Shown here piece by piece: positions 9,501 to 17,885 of a stretch of DNA of 64,000 nucleotides. The position numbers and the translations under genes are program-made. The notes below the pieces were generated by a model. That model did no database searches, was not told the origin of the DNA, and saw only the letters and a list, made by a program, of their open reading frames with translations. Numbering within the stretch: position 1 is the first letter of the stretch; each line of letters opens with the position of its first letter. The stretch is from positions 3,025,827-3,089,826 of the forward strand of contig CP076053.1 in assembly GCA_018672315.1 (NCBI GenBank), in the 5' to 3' direction. Origin of the DNA: Nocardioidaceae bacterium. GTDB lineage: Bacteria > Actinomycetota > Actinomycetes > Propionibacteriales > Nocardioidaceae.

Positions 9501-10433
9501 GTGGCGCAGGGGTCGGTGTGGTCCCCGCGCCGCGTCCGGGTGAGCGTGCCCGCGACGAGCGCGAACCTCGGGCCCGGCTTCGACTCGCTCGGGATGGCGC
9601 TGTCGCTGTACGACGAGGTCACCGCCGAGGTGCCCGCCGACGCGCCCGCGGGGCTGGTGGAGGTGCACGTCGAGGGTGAAGGGGCCGGCACCGTCCCCAC
9701 GGACGCCTCGCACCTGGTCGTACGCGCGATGCTCGCCTGCTTCGGCGCGATGCAGCTGCCCCCGCCGCCCCTGCGCCTGGCGTGCCGCAACGTGGTGCCG
9801 CACAGCCGCGGGCTCGGCTCGTCCGCGGCGGCGATCGTGGCCGGGGTCGTGCTCGCCCGCGCCCTGGTGGTCGACGGCGTCGAGCGGCTCGACGACGCCG
9901 GCGTGCTGGGTCTCGCCGCCGACCTCGAGGGTCACCCGGACAACGTCGCCCCGGCGCTGCTCGGCGGGTTCACCATCAGTGGGCGCGACGAGGCGGGGCG
10001 CTGGTACGCGGTCCCCTCGCCCCTCTCCCCGCACCTGCGGGCCGTGGCCATGGTGCCGCCGGACCCGGTGTCGACCGAGGTCGCGCGTGGTCTGCTGCCT
10101 GCGACCGTGCCGCACGCCGAGGCCGCCGCGAACTCGGGGCGTACGGCCCTGCTCGTCGCGGCCCTCGCCCAGCGCGTCGAGCTGCTGCACGAGGCGACCC
10201 GCGACTGGCTGCACCAGCAGCAGCGTGAGCCCGCGATGCCCGCGACTCTGGCCCAGGTGCGCGATCTGAGGGCCCGCGGCGTGGCGGCGACCGTCAGCGG
10301 TGCCGGGCCCACCGTGCTGGCGCTCGGCGGCGAGGACCTCGACGACCTCGTCGGACCAGCACCGCAGGGATGGGCCCGCCACGTGCTCCGCCCCGACACC
10401 GCGGGCGCGCGCCTGCAGGTGCTCGACGATTGA
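9501..10433 (+). CDS. thrB: Homoserine kinase
   Basis: It encodes 310 residues of a GHMP-fold kinase phosphorylating homoserine with ATP. Motif 1 is VRVSVPATSANLGPGFDSLG near residue 12, motif 2 is VVPHSRGLGSSAAAIVAG near 95, EGHPDNVAPALLGG follows, and motif 3 is GVAATVSGAGPTVLA near the C-terminus. The GTG at 9501 is two bases past the thrC stop. A second in-frame GTG at 9516 would also keep motif 1. It is the last gene of the threonine operon; a 169-base gap with a probable separate promoter precedes rho. Confidence 0.95.
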   Translation: MAQGSVWSPRRVRVSVPATSANLGPGFDSLGMALSLYDEVTAEVPADAPAGLVEVHVEGEGAGTVPTDASHLVVRAMLACFGAMQLPPPPLRLACRNVVPHSRGLGSSAAAIVAGVVLARALVVDGVERLDDAGVLGLAADLEGHPDNVAPALLGGFTISGRDEAGRWYAVPSPLSPHLRAVAMVPPDPVSTEVARGLLPATVPHAEAAANSGRTALLVAALAQRVELLHEATRDWLHQQQREPAMPATLAQVRDLRARGVAATVSGAGPTVLALGGEDLDDLVGPAPQGWARHVLRPDTAGARLQVLDD

Positions 10434-10449
10434 GGCTGCGGCGCACTGT

Positions 10450-10602
10450 TAGGGTGCGGGCGTCGGGGCCGCCACGGCCCCCGGGGACCCTCGTCCCCCC
10501 GGGTCGACTCTCTGGTCCACCCACGGCGGCCGACCGCGTCGGCCGGCCCTCCGTCTCTCGCCCGACCATCTGCTCGTACGAGCCTCCCCGTGAAGGAACC
10601 AC
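10450..10602 (+). promoter_or_regulatory. rho promoter and structured leader
   Basis: A TAGGGT -10-like hexamer at 10450-10455 predicts a transcript with a leader of about 140 nt. The leader can form a GGGGCC/GGCCCC hairpin (10465-10481) and then a GGGGA/TCCCC hairpin. GAAGGAA at 10593-10599 is the ribosome site for the GTG at 10603. Long leaders are known sites of Rho autoregulation; that role here is inference. Confidence 0.4.
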
Positions 10603-12441
10603 GTGACCGACAACGGTGCACCTGCCCGCCCCGACCCGCGAGCGGGTCTGGAGTCCATGAAGATGCCGGAGCTCAAGACCCTGGCGGCCGGGCTCGGCGT
10701 CAAGGGCGCCGGGTCCCTGCGCAAGGGACCGCTGGTCGAGGCGATCCTCGCGACGCAGGGCCTGGGTTCCGGCCGCGCCGGTTCAGCCCCTGCCGGCGAA
10801 GGCCCGCCGGCGAAGGACACGGCAGCGAAGGACACGGCAGCGAAGGACACGGTCGCGAAGGACAAGACAGCAGCGGCTTCCGCCGCGACCGACCGGTCGT
10901 CGGACCAGAAGGCGGACCAGAAGGCGGACCAGAAGTCCGAGCAGAAGTCCGAGCAGAAGCCTCAGCAGAAGACGGACAAGAAGTCGGGTGGGCCCGGGGG
11001 AGAGGCTGACCAGCCCGCGCGGCAGAAGGGCCAGGGCGGTGACTCGCCCGCGCGTGGGAAGAAGCAGGGCGGCGAGGCGTCGGCGGACCAGAAGAACCAG
11101 TCGAACCAGTCGAACCAGTCGAACCAGTCGAACCAGTCGAACCAGGGCGGCCAGCCCCACCGCGGCAACCAGGGCAACCAGGGCAACCAGGGCAACCAGT
11201 CGAACCAGGATGATGACGACGACGAGAACGGCAGCCGCCGCAACCGTCGTCGGCGGGGCCGGGACCGCAACGAGCGCGGCCGCCGGGGCGAGCCGGACCT
11301 CGCCGTGTACGAGGACGACGTGCTCGTTCCTGCGGCCGGCATCCTCGATGTCCTCGACAACTACGCCTTCGTGCGTACGAGCGGCTACCTGCCAGGTCCC
11401 GACGACGTGTACGTCTCCCTGTCGATGGTGCGCAAGTTCGGCCTGCGCCGCGGTGACGCGGTCGTCGGGCAGGTCCGCCAGCCCCGCGAGGGTGAGCGCA
11501 AGGAGAAGTTCAACCCGCTGGTGAAGATCGAGCTCGTCAACGGCGCCGAGCCGGGCCAGACGGGTACCCGCCCGGTCTACGAGGAGCTCACCCCGGTCTT
11601 CCCCGACGAGCGGCTGCGGCTCGAGACCGATCCCGAGGAGATGACCGGTCGGGTGATCGACCTCGTCGCCCCGCTCGGGAAGGGCCAGCGCACCCTGGTG
11701 CTCTCACCCACCTCGGGAGGTCGCTCCACGCTGCTCCGGCGCGTCGCCGCCGCGCTGCCGCAGAACCACCCGGAGTGCCACGTCATGGTCGTGCTCGTCG
11801 ACGAGCGCCCCGAGGAGGTCACCGAGCTGCAGCGTACGGTCCGCGGCGAGGTCATCGCCTCGACCTGCGACCGTCCGGCGACCGACCACACCACCCTGGC
11901 CGAGCTCGCGGTCGAGCGAGCCAAGCGGCTCGTCGAGCTCGGGCACGACGTGGTCGTGCTCTTCGACGGTCTCTCGCGGTTGGCCCGTGCCTACAACCTG
12001 GCGGCGCCTGCGGGCGGGCGGGTCCTCCCCGGTGGTCTCGACACCACGGCCGTGCTGCCCGTGAAGCAGTTGTTCGGCGCCGCGCGCAACGTCGAGGACG
12101 GGGGGTCCCTGACGATGGTGGCGACGGCGGCGGTCGACAACGGGTCCGAGGCCGACGAGATGATCCTGGAGGAGGTCCGGGGGGCTGCGACCGGTCAGGT
12201 GCGCCTGCGTCGGGACCTCGTCGAGAGCGGTCTGGTGCCCGCGGTGGACATCCGGCAGTGCTGGACGCTGCGGGAGGAGCTCCTCGGCGACGCCGCCGGG
12301 TTGGAGCAGGTGCGCGCACTGCGCCAGGAGGCGGTCACGGCCGAGCCGGCCACGGCGGCGGGGGCTCTGTCGGTGCTCCTGGGCCGTCTGGGGTCGCGTC
12401 GGAGCAACGTCGAGGTGCTGAGGAGTCAGGACCGGGCCTGA
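10603..12441 (+). CDS. rho: Transcription termination factor Rho, divergent form with altered P-loop
   Basis: It encodes 612 residues. The N-terminal Rho/SAP-like domain spans about 13-50, followed by a hydrophilic low-complexity insert (about 60-230) with KDTAA, DQKA, NQS and GNQ repeats and a basic RRNRRRRGRDRNERGRRGE tail. The RNA-binding domain is recognisable (DVLDNYAFVRTSGYLPGPDDVYVS is the known region, shown here in part). The ATPase domain keeps VLVDERPEEVTELQR, RLARAYN and GAARNVEDGGSL. However, the usual SPPKAGKT is SPTSGGRS, so the Walker A Lys-Thr is Arg374-Ser375. EEFKGTGN is EEVRGAAT (527-530), and the segment before it reads GSEADE. The gene sits at the expected place between thrB and rpmE. 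ATP hydrolysis is doubtful; a second rho elsewhere is possible. Confidence 0.85.
   Translation: MTDNGAPARPDPRAGLESMKMPELKTLAAGLGVKGAGSLRKGPLVEAILATQGLGSGRAGSAPAGEGPPAKDTAAKDTAAKDTVAKDKTAAASAATDRSSDQKADQKADQKSEQKSEQKPQQKTDKKSGGPGGEADQPARQKGQGGDSPARGKKQGGEASADQKNQSNQSNQSNQSNQSNQGGQPHRGNQGNQGNQGNQSNQDDDDDENGSRRNRRRRGRDRNERGRRGEPDLAVYEDDVLVPAAGILDVLDNYAFVRTSGYLPGPDDVYVSLSMVRKFGLRRGDAVVGQVRQPREGERKEKFNPLVKIELVNGAEPGQTGTRPVYEELTPVFPDERLRLETDPEEMTGRVIDLVAPLGKGQRTLVLSPTSGGRSTLLRRVAAALPQNHPECHVMVVLVDERPEEVTELQRTVRGEVIASTCDRPATDHTTLAELAVERAKRLVELGHDVVVLFDGLSRLARAYNLAAPAGGRVLPGGLDTTAVLPVKQLFGAARNVEDGGSLTMVATAAVDNGSEADEMILEEVRGAATGQVRLRRDLVESGLVPAVDIRQCWTLREELLGDAAGLEQVRALRQEAVTAEPATAAGALSVLLGRLGSRRSNVEVLRSQDRA
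10810..10863 (+). repeat. 15-bp tandem repeat inside rho (KDTAA units)
   Basis: Units of GCGAAGGACACGGCA repeat about three and a half times in frame, encoding AKDTAAKDTAAKDTVAKD. They lie in the low-complexity insert of Rho; a 12-bp GCGGACCAGAAG repeat follows near 10910. Confidence 0.75.
11095..11208 (+). repeat. 9-bp tandem repeats inside rho (NQS and NQG units)
   Basis: AACCAG is followed by five exact copies of TCGAACCAG (11101-11145). After a short gap come four copies of GGCAACCAG (11164-11199) and one more TCGAACCAG. The repeats keep frame and encode NQS and GNQ arrays. Exact codon identity suggests recent slippage or unequal exchange. Confidence 0.85.
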
Positions 12442-12515
12442 CCCGGTGCGGGCTCCTCGACGCCGGACGCCGGACGCGCTGGCCGAAATCGGCCCGCGGG
12501 GACACATCCGGTCGT

Positions 12516-12521
12516 TATGCT
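12516..12521 (+). promoter_or_regulatory. -10-like element upstream of the REC-HEAT-GT2 operon
   Basis: TATGCT lies about 50 bases before the response-regulator ATG, in the 130-base gap after rho. No convincing -35 is seen, so this is a weak prediction. Confidence 0.3.
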
Positions 12522-12571
12522 CCCTCAGACGGGTTGCGTACGCCGCTCGACCAGACCGAAGGGCACCGAAC

Positions 12572-12946
12572 ATGGCCAAGATCGTCGTTGCCGACGATGA
12601 CACGGACATCCGTGAGCTCGTCGTCTTCAAGCTCCGGCAGTCCGGTCACGAGGTCGTCCCCGTCGGCGACGGTGCGGCCGCCGTCGAGGCCTGCCAGGCG
12701 GAGGATCCCGACCTCGTGGTCCTGGACGTGATGATGCCCGGCATGAGCGGCCTCGACGCAGCGCGTGCACTGCGCTCCGACGCACGCTTCCTGGCACTCC
12801 CGATCATCATGCTGACCGCTCGGGCGCAGGAGTCCGACATCGAGCAGGGCTTCGAGGCCGGCGCCGACGACTACGTCGTCAAGCCGTTCAGTCCTCGCGA
12901 GCTCGCATCCCGGGTGGCCGCCGTGCTCGCCCGGAGCCGGGCGTGA
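12572..12946 (+). CDS. Receiver-domain-only response regulator
   Basis: It encodes 124 residues comprising one REC domain with no output domain. Acidic pocket residues D8/D9 (VVADDD), phosphoacceptor D52 (VVLDVMMPGMSG), T82 (IIMLTARAQ) and K104 (DYVVKPFSP) are all present, so phosphorylation-dependent switching should be intact. The start is ATG at 12572. The 3' end overlaps the next gene by four bases (GTGA), and that gene overlaps the glycosyltransferase in the same way. These three genes form a coupled operon inserted between rho and rpmE. No histidine kinase is adjacent; the nearest in this window is the PAS kinase at 31.5 kb. Its output is presumably by protein contact, perhaps with the HEAT protein. 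Confidence 0.9.
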   Translation: MAKIVVADDDTDIRELVVFKLRQSGHEVVPVGDGAAAVEACQAEDPDLVVLDVMMPGMSGLDAARALRSDARFLALPIIMLTARAQESDIEQGFEAGADDYVVKPFSPRELASRVAAVLARSRA

Positions 12947-14016
12947 CCTCCGGGTCCCTCACCTCCCCCTTCCTCCTCGCTGTCCCCACCGCCCTCGCGG
13001 CGTGCTCTGCCGTCGCCCTGGTGGCGACCCTGGTCGTGATGCGTCTGCGTGCGCCCCGGCAGTCGGCGGCGCGTGCCGCCCGGCAGGCGGCGGTGCGTGA
13101 CCTGCTCTTCGCCGCCCTCATGGGTGAGCCCGACGAGGCCGTCGCAGCGCGCGCGGACCTGGGGAGACGTCACGGCGCGGCCTGGTCCGTCGCCGAGCAG
13201 CAGGCGTTCGGCATGCTCCCCAAGATCAAGGGTCATTCGCGCACCGCGCTCGTGCAGGTCCTCGACGACAAGGGAGCCGCCGAGCGCGCCGTCGCGAAGA
13301 CCGCCGCGTGGTCGTGGGTGCGACGCTGCCAGGGGGCGTACGAGCTGGGTGCTCTCGGCGCACGCACGGGCGTACCGATCCTGCTGCCGATGCTCGACGA
13401 CTCGAACTTCGTGGTCAGACGCGTCGCCGTGCGCGCCCTCGGCGCGATCGGGGAGCCCGCGTCGGTGACGCCGCTGCTCCAGGTGGCGGGCGAGGAGCCG
13501 CGGTTGACCAACGACCTCGTCTTCGCTCTCGACCACCTCGCGCTGGACGCCGCCCCTGCCCTGCGGACGGAGCTTCACCGTGCGCTCGAGCAGCGGGGCG
13601 GCGGTGGCCGCCAGGCCGCCCTCGCGGCGACCGGGCTCGGGCTGATCGGCGATGTCGGCAGCGCTGCGCTGTTGGTGCGCGCGCTGGCGTCAGGTCGTCC
13701 GGAGGTGCAGGTGGCGGCGGCGGAGGCACTGGGTCGTCTCGGCGTGCCCGACGCGCTGCCGGCCCTCGTCTCCGCCCTCGAGGTCGATGACGAGGCGGTC
13801 AGGCTCGCTGCGGTGACGGCGCTCGGTGAGCTGGCTGCGGACCAGGCCGCGTCCGCCCTCTCGCGCTGGCTGGACTCCGATCACCACGAGATCGGTCGGC
13901 AGGCCGCAGCCTCGCTGGTGCGTCTGCCGTCGGGTCCGCAGGTCCTGGCGGCGTCGGCGTCGCCCTTCGCCAGGGAGGCCCTCGCGATGGCGCCGTCGCC
14001 TGTCCCGGGGCCGTGA
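12943..14016 (+). CDS. Membrane-anchored HEAT-repeat protein
   Basis: It encodes 357 residues from a GTG overlapping the response-regulator stop. One N-terminal transmembrane segment (about 10-33, SPFLLAVPTALAACSAVALV region) is followed by a basic stretch RAPRQSAARAARQ. The rest is cytoplasmic alpha-helical repeats: HEAT/PBS-lyase-type units recur between about 125 and 335, for example VPILLPMLDDSNFVVRRVAV, then AALLVRALASGRPEVQVAAA, and ALPALVSALEVDDEAVRLAA. Such solenoids are protein-docking surfaces with no catalytic role. Position between a receiver and a membrane glycosyltransferase suggests a scaffold that transmits a signal to it; this is inference from operon structure. Confidence 0.8.
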   Translation: MTSGSLTSPFLLAVPTALAACSAVALVATLVVMRLRAPRQSAARAARQAAVRDLLFAALMGEPDEAVAARADLGRRHGAAWSVAEQQAFGMLPKIKGHSRTALVQVLDDKGAAERAVAKTAAWSWVRRCQGAYELGALGARTGVPILLPMLDDSNFVVRRVAVRALGAIGEPASVTPLLQVAGEEPRLTNDLVFALDHLALDAAPALRTELHRALEQRGGGGRQAALAATGLGLIGDVGSAALLVRALASGRPEVQVAAAEALGRLGVPDALPALVSALEVDDEAVRLAAVTALGELAADQAASALSRWLDSDHHEIGRQAAASLVRLPSGPQVLAASASPFAREALAMAPSPVPGP

Positions 14017-15518
14017 TGTCGATGACCCCGATCGCGGTCTCCGGTGTCGTCGTGACGTGGCTCGTCCTCGTGACGGCTGCGTACGGGGCGCTGCGCCACC
14101 TCGGGCTCCTGGCCCTCACGGGCTCCGCCTTCGCCGAGGCGCGGGTGTATCGGCGGCGTCGGGCCTTCGCGGCGTACGACGAGAGCTTCGGCGACCCGCT
14201 GGCGCGCGGGGTCAGCCTCGTGGTCGCCGTCCGTGACCGTGCCGACGACGTCGTCGACCTGGTGCGCTCGATGACCTCGTTGCGCTACCCGGAGTTCGAC
14301 CTGGTGGTGGTCGACGACGGCTCCGAGGACGGCACGGCGACGGTCCTCGTGGAGGCCCTCGGGCTCCGCGAGGTACCCGTGACCGGTTCCGGTGCTCTGA
14401 TGGTCCGAGCGCCCGTGACCGCCTGCTGGCACGGCCGGCGCGGCGGGGTCGGCGTCACGCTTCTGCGCAAGGAGGCCGCAGGGCTCGCGGACGCGTGGAA
14501 CGCCGGGGCGGACGTCGCTCGTCACCCGCTGTGCGTGGTGGTGGACGCGCAGGTGACCCTCGACCCCGACGCCCTCCTGCACGTCGCCCGCCCGTTCGCG
14601 GACGACCCGCAGCGCATGGTCGCCACCACCGGCGTGGTCCGTGTCCTCAACGGCTGCACGGTGCGCGGCGGACGTGTGACCGAGGTGGCGATGCCGCGAC
14701 GGTGGATCGAGCGGGTGCAGGTGGTGGACTACCTGCAGGGCTTCCTGGTCGACCGGGCCGGGTGGTCCTCGCTCGGGGCGCTGCCCCGTCTGGCTCCTGA
14801 GATCGCTGCATTCCGGCGGGACCGGCTGCGCGAGGTGGGCGGATGGCGCAGCGACCTGGCCCAGCCTCACGTCGAGCTGGTCGCCCGCCTGCACCGGTGG
14901 GCCGGCGACAACGGCCGGGCGGCCCGCCTCGTGTTCGTCACCGAGCCCGTGGCATGGGTCCCGGTGGCCGCTGACCGGGCGGGGGCGATCGCTGCGTCCG
15001 CCCGCGAGCAGGCCGGGGTGGCGACGGCCTTGCGCCACCATGCCCGGCTGCTGGGCAGGTCCCGGTACGGCGCCGCGGGTCTCCTGTCCTACCCGTGGCT
15101 GCTCGTCTTCTCCCTGCTGAGTCCGGTCGTCGAGCTGGTCGCGATGACGCTGAGCGCAGTGGTGCTGGGCGTGACCGCGCTGCGGGTGGCCGGTGTCGAG
15201 GTGGACGCCGCGCTGCCCGGATGGGGTGCGCTCGTGCTCCTTGCGCTGAGCTGGCCGGTGGCCGGGGTGCTCCTGGGGTGGGCGACGCTGCTGGTCGACG
15301 AGCTGTCCCTGAGTCGCTACACCGGCGTACGCGACCTGCTCGCCGCCCTGTGGGGCGTGGTGCTGCTGCACACCGTGTGGCGCTGGTTGACCACCCTGCC
15401 GCGCCTCCGGACGACCTGGTCGATCCTCGCGGGAGGGGCGCAGGCCGGCCGGCTGGGAGATCCTCGTCGCGACTGTCATACTGGTGAGTCGGCCCCGGTT
15501 CACGCTCACCGCCGGTGA
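14013..15518 (+). CDS. Membrane glycosyltransferase family 2 protein with degenerate catalytic motifs
   Basis: It encodes 501 residues from GTG 14013 (or ATG 14016), overlapping the HEAT gene by four bases. An N-terminal membrane segment (about 7-35) is followed by a GT2/cellulose-synthase-like domain with nucleotide-binding VVVDDGSEDG (D101-D102). The family's usual VVDAD is VVDAQ (178-180), so the second DXD aspartate is Gln. The usual GEDMELVVRLHR is QPHVELVARLHR (from 284), so the ED catalytic base is missing. The usual QRNRWxRG position reads REQAGVATA. Several membrane helices follow from about residue 360. It looks like a pseudo-glycosyltransferase derived from an exopolysaccharide-type synthase. 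It may act as a regulator or partner, or use unusual chemistry. Confidence 0.75.
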   Translation: MMSMTPIAVSGVVVTWLVLVTAAYGALRHLGLLALTGSAFAEARVYRRRRAFAAYDESFGDPLARGVSLVVAVRDRADDVVDLVRSMTSLRYPEFDLVVVDDGSEDGTATVLVEALGLREVPVTGSGALMVRAPVTACWHGRRGGVGVTLLRKEAAGLADAWNAGADVARHPLCVVVDAQVTLDPDALLHVARPFADDPQRMVATTGVVRVLNGCTVRGGRVTEVAMPRRWIERVQVVDYLQGFLVDRAGWSSLGALPRLAPEIAAFRRDRLREVGGWRSDLAQPHVELVARLHRWAGDNGRAARLVFVTEPVAWVPVAADRAGAIAASAREQAGVATALRHHARLLGRSRYGAAGLLSYPWLLVFSLLSPVVELVAMTLSAVVLGVTALRVAGVEVDAALPGWGALVLLALSWPVAGVLLGWATLLVDELSLSRYTGVRDLLAALWGVVLLHTVWRWLTTLPRLRTTWSILAGGAQAGRLGDPRRDCHTGESAPVHAHRR

Positions 15519-15547
15519 GCGACCCGGCGACCAGTCAGGAGAAGAGC

Positions 15548-15772
15548 ATGCAGAACGACATCCACCCGGACTACACGGTCACCCAGGTCACCTGCACCTG
15601 CGGTGCTCAGTTCACGACACGCAGCACGTCGTCGAGCGGCACGATGCACGCCGACGTCTGCTCGCAGTGCCACCCGTTCTACACGGGCAAGCAGAAGATC
15701 CTCGACACCGGCGGCCGTGTGGCCCGCTGGGAGGCGCGCTACGGCAAGAAGAAGGCTGACGCCTCCAGCTGA
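15548..15772 (+). CDS. rpmE: 50S ribosomal protein L31, zinc-binding type
   Basis: It encodes 74 residues. The ATG at 15548 has AGGAGAAG immediately upstream. The zinc-ribbon cysteines are kept: CTCG near residue 16 and [13 protein letters not shown] near residue 38, so this is the C+ form of L31. It binds near the central protuberance and bridges ribosomal subunits. It follows the glycosyltransferase gene by 29 bases and precedes prfA, its normal actinobacterial context. Confidence 0.96.
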   Translation: MQNDIHPDYTVTQVTCTCGAQFTTRSTSSSGTMHADVCSQCHPFYTGKQKILDTGGRVARWEARYGKKKADASS

Positions 15773-15885
15773 TCGCCGACTCGACGCCGGTCCCACCACA
15801 GCCCGTGGGGCCGGCGTCGCGTGCGTCCGGACCCGACCGGACCCGCCCCGTCCCCAGCAGCCACCCGAGATCACGGAGGCCTCTC

Positions 15886-17013
15886 GTGCCTGATGCGCGT
15901 GATCCGAACGATCACCACGCCACCGAGACGGTGTTGGCCTCGCTCGCCGAGGAGCACGCGGACCTCGAGCAGCGTCTCGCCGACCCGGACCTCCACGCCG
16001 ATCCCGTCGCCGCCCGACGGGTCGGGCAGCGCTACGCCGAGGTCGGCGCGGTCGTCCGCACCCACGACGAGCTCACCCGGGTCGAGGACGACCTGGGCGC
16101 GGCGCGGGAGCTGGCCGAGATGGGTGACAGCGACAGCGAGACCGAGCTCTCGGACGAGATCGAGAGTCTGGGCCGACGCCGTGACGAGCTCGCGGAGCGC
16201 CTCCGCAGACTCCTGGTGCCGCGCGATCCGGCCGACGGGCGTGACGTGCTGGTGGAGGTGAAGTCGGGGGAGGGCGGTGAGGAGTCCGCGCTCTTCGCTG
16301 GCGACCTGGTCCGCATGTACGTGCGCTACGCGGAGCGCCGGGGCTGGAGCACCGAGGTCGTGGAGACGACGCCCTCCGACCTCGGTGGGGTCAAGTCGTG
16401 CACGCTCGCGGTCAAGGCCAAGGGCACACCCCAGCCGGGGGAGGCGCCGCATGCCCTCTTGAAGTTCGAGGGCGGTGTGCACCGGGTGCAGCGGGTCCCG
16501 GTCACCGAGAGCCAGGGTCGGGTCCACACCTCGGCCGCCGGGGTGCTGGTGCTGCCGGAGGCGGAACCCGTGGACGTGGACATCGCGGAGAAGGACCTGC
16601 GCATCGACGTCTTCCGGTCCTCGGGCCCCGGAGGGCAGAGCGTGAACACCACCGACTCCGCCGTCCGCATCACCCACCTCCCGACGGGCACCGTCGCCAG
16701 CTGCCAGAACGAGAAGTCGCAGCTGCAGAACAGGGAGCAGGCCATGCGCATCCTGCGCGCGCGGCTGCTGGCCGCGGCCACGGCCGAGGCCGAGGCGGCG
16801 GCCTCGGACGCGAGGCGGTCCCAGGTGCGCACGGTGGACCGGTCCGAGCGCATCCGCACCTACAACTTCCCCGAGAACCGCATCTCCGACCACCGCACCG
16901 GCTTCAAGGCCTACAACCTCGACCAGGTGCTCGACGGCGCTCTCGAGGCGGTCGTCGCGAGCTGCGTGGACGCCGAGCTGAGCGAGCGCATGGCGGCTCT
17001 GGAGCAGCGGTGA
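15886..17013 (+). CDS. prfA: Peptide chain release factor 1
   Basis: It encodes 375 residues. GTG at 15886 is chosen because GGAGG lies seven bases upstream; the frame is open further but unconserved. It recognises UAA and UAG stop codons and triggers peptide release. The catalytic GGQ is in [19 protein letters not shown] near residue 245. The ribosome-contact region [17 protein letters not shown] near 125 is also present. The position normally holding PxT for stop-codon reading lies in the [18 protein letters not shown] segment. The stop overlaps the start of prmC, which methylates the GGQ glutamine. Confidence 0.96.
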   Translation: MPDARDPNDHHATETVLASLAEEHADLEQRLADPDLHADPVAARRVGQRYAEVGAVVRTHDELTRVEDDLGAARELAEMGDSDSETELSDEIESLGRRRDELAERLRRLLVPRDPADGRDVLVEVKSGEGGEESALFAGDLVRMYVRYAERRGWSTEVVETTPSDLGGVKSCTLAVKAKGTPQPGEAPHALLKFEGGVHRVQRVPVTESQGRVHTSAAGVLVLPEAEPVDVDIAEKDLRIDVFRSSGPGGQSVNTTDSAVRITHLPTGTVASCQNEKSQLQNREQAMRILRARLLAAATAEAEAAASDARRSQVRTVDRSERIRTYNFPENRISDHRTGFKAYNLDQVLDGALEAVVASCVDAELSERMAALEQR

Positions 17014-17879
17014 GGCCGCCCGACCTCCTCGCGGCCGCCGCGGCGCGGCTCGAGGCCGCCGGCGTGCCGTCCCCCCGGCCGGACGCCGAGATCATGCTCG
17101 CCCACGTGACCGGTCGGTCCCGCGGGTCACTGCTGTTCTCCGGGCCGGTCGCCACGCCGCAGGTCGAGGCGTACGAGGCCCTCGTGACGCGGCGCCAGGC
17201 ACGTGAGCCGCTGTACTACCTCACCGGACTGGCGCCGTTCCGCCACCTCGAGCTGGCGGTGGGCCCGGGTGTCTTCGTGCCCCGTCCCGAGACCGAGCTG
17301 CTGGCCGGCGCGGCGATCGACGCGACGATCGAGGCTGCGGGCGGCGCCCCGGGCACGCACGGACACAGCACCCCGGTCGTGGTCGACCTCTGCACCGGCA
17401 GCGGCGCGATCGCCGCGTCGGTGGCGCAGGAGGTGCCGTACGCCCGGGTGCACGCCGTGGAGCTGGAGCCGTCTGCCCTGGTGTGGGCCGAGCGCAACCT
17501 GGCGGCCACCTCGGTCGACCTGCGCGCCGGCGACCTGCGCGACGCCTGCCCCGACCTCGACGGTCAGGTCGACGTCGTGGTGTGCAACCCGCCGTACGTG
17601 CCCCTGACGGCCTTCGAGGGCGTCGACCTCGAGGCGCGTACGCACGAGCCCGACCGCGCCCTGTTCTCCGGGGAGGACGGCCTCGATGCCGTGCGCGCGC
17701 TCGAGGTGACGGCGGCGCGTCTGCTGCGCCCAGGGGGCTGGCTGGGCTTCGAGCACGCGAGCGAACAGGCACGGACGGCACCAGGGGTGCTGGTCTCGGC
17801 CGGGCGGTGGACCCGGGTGCGCGACCACGCCGACCTGCTCGACCGACCCCGCTTCACCACGGCACGCCTGCGAGGATGA
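17010..17879 (+). CDS. prmC: Release factor glutamine N5-methyltransferase
   Basis: It encodes 289 residues from a GTG that overlaps the prfA stop (GTGA). It transfers a methyl group from SAM to the glutamine of the GGQ motif in RF1 and RF2. The SAM-binding motif is [16 protein letters not shown] near residue 125 and the catalytic NPPY is in [11 protein letters not shown] near 190. An N-terminal helical domain ([10 protein letters not shown], then EPLYYLTG) contacts the release factor. It is coupled to prfA and followed six bases later by tsaC. Confidence 0.95.
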   Translation: MRPPDLLAAAAARLEAAGVPSPRPDAEIMLAHVTGRSRGSLLFSGPVATPQVEAYEALVTRRQAREPLYYLTGLAPFRHLELAVGPGVFVPRPETELLAGAAIDATIEAAGGAPGTHGHSTPVVVDLCTGSGAIAASVAQEVPYARVHAVELEPSALVWAERNLAATSVDLRAGDLRDACPDLDGQVDVVVCNPPYVPLTAFEGVDLEARTHEPDRALFSGEDGLDAVRALEVTAARLLRPGGWLGFEHASEQARTAPGVLVSAGRWTRVRDHADLLDRPRFTTARLRG

Positions 17880-17885
17880 CTGCTT

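Noticed and set aside
11095-11208. Short regular repeats considered as a CRISPR array
   Set aside because: Units are nine bases, contiguous and in frame within rho, without unique spacers.
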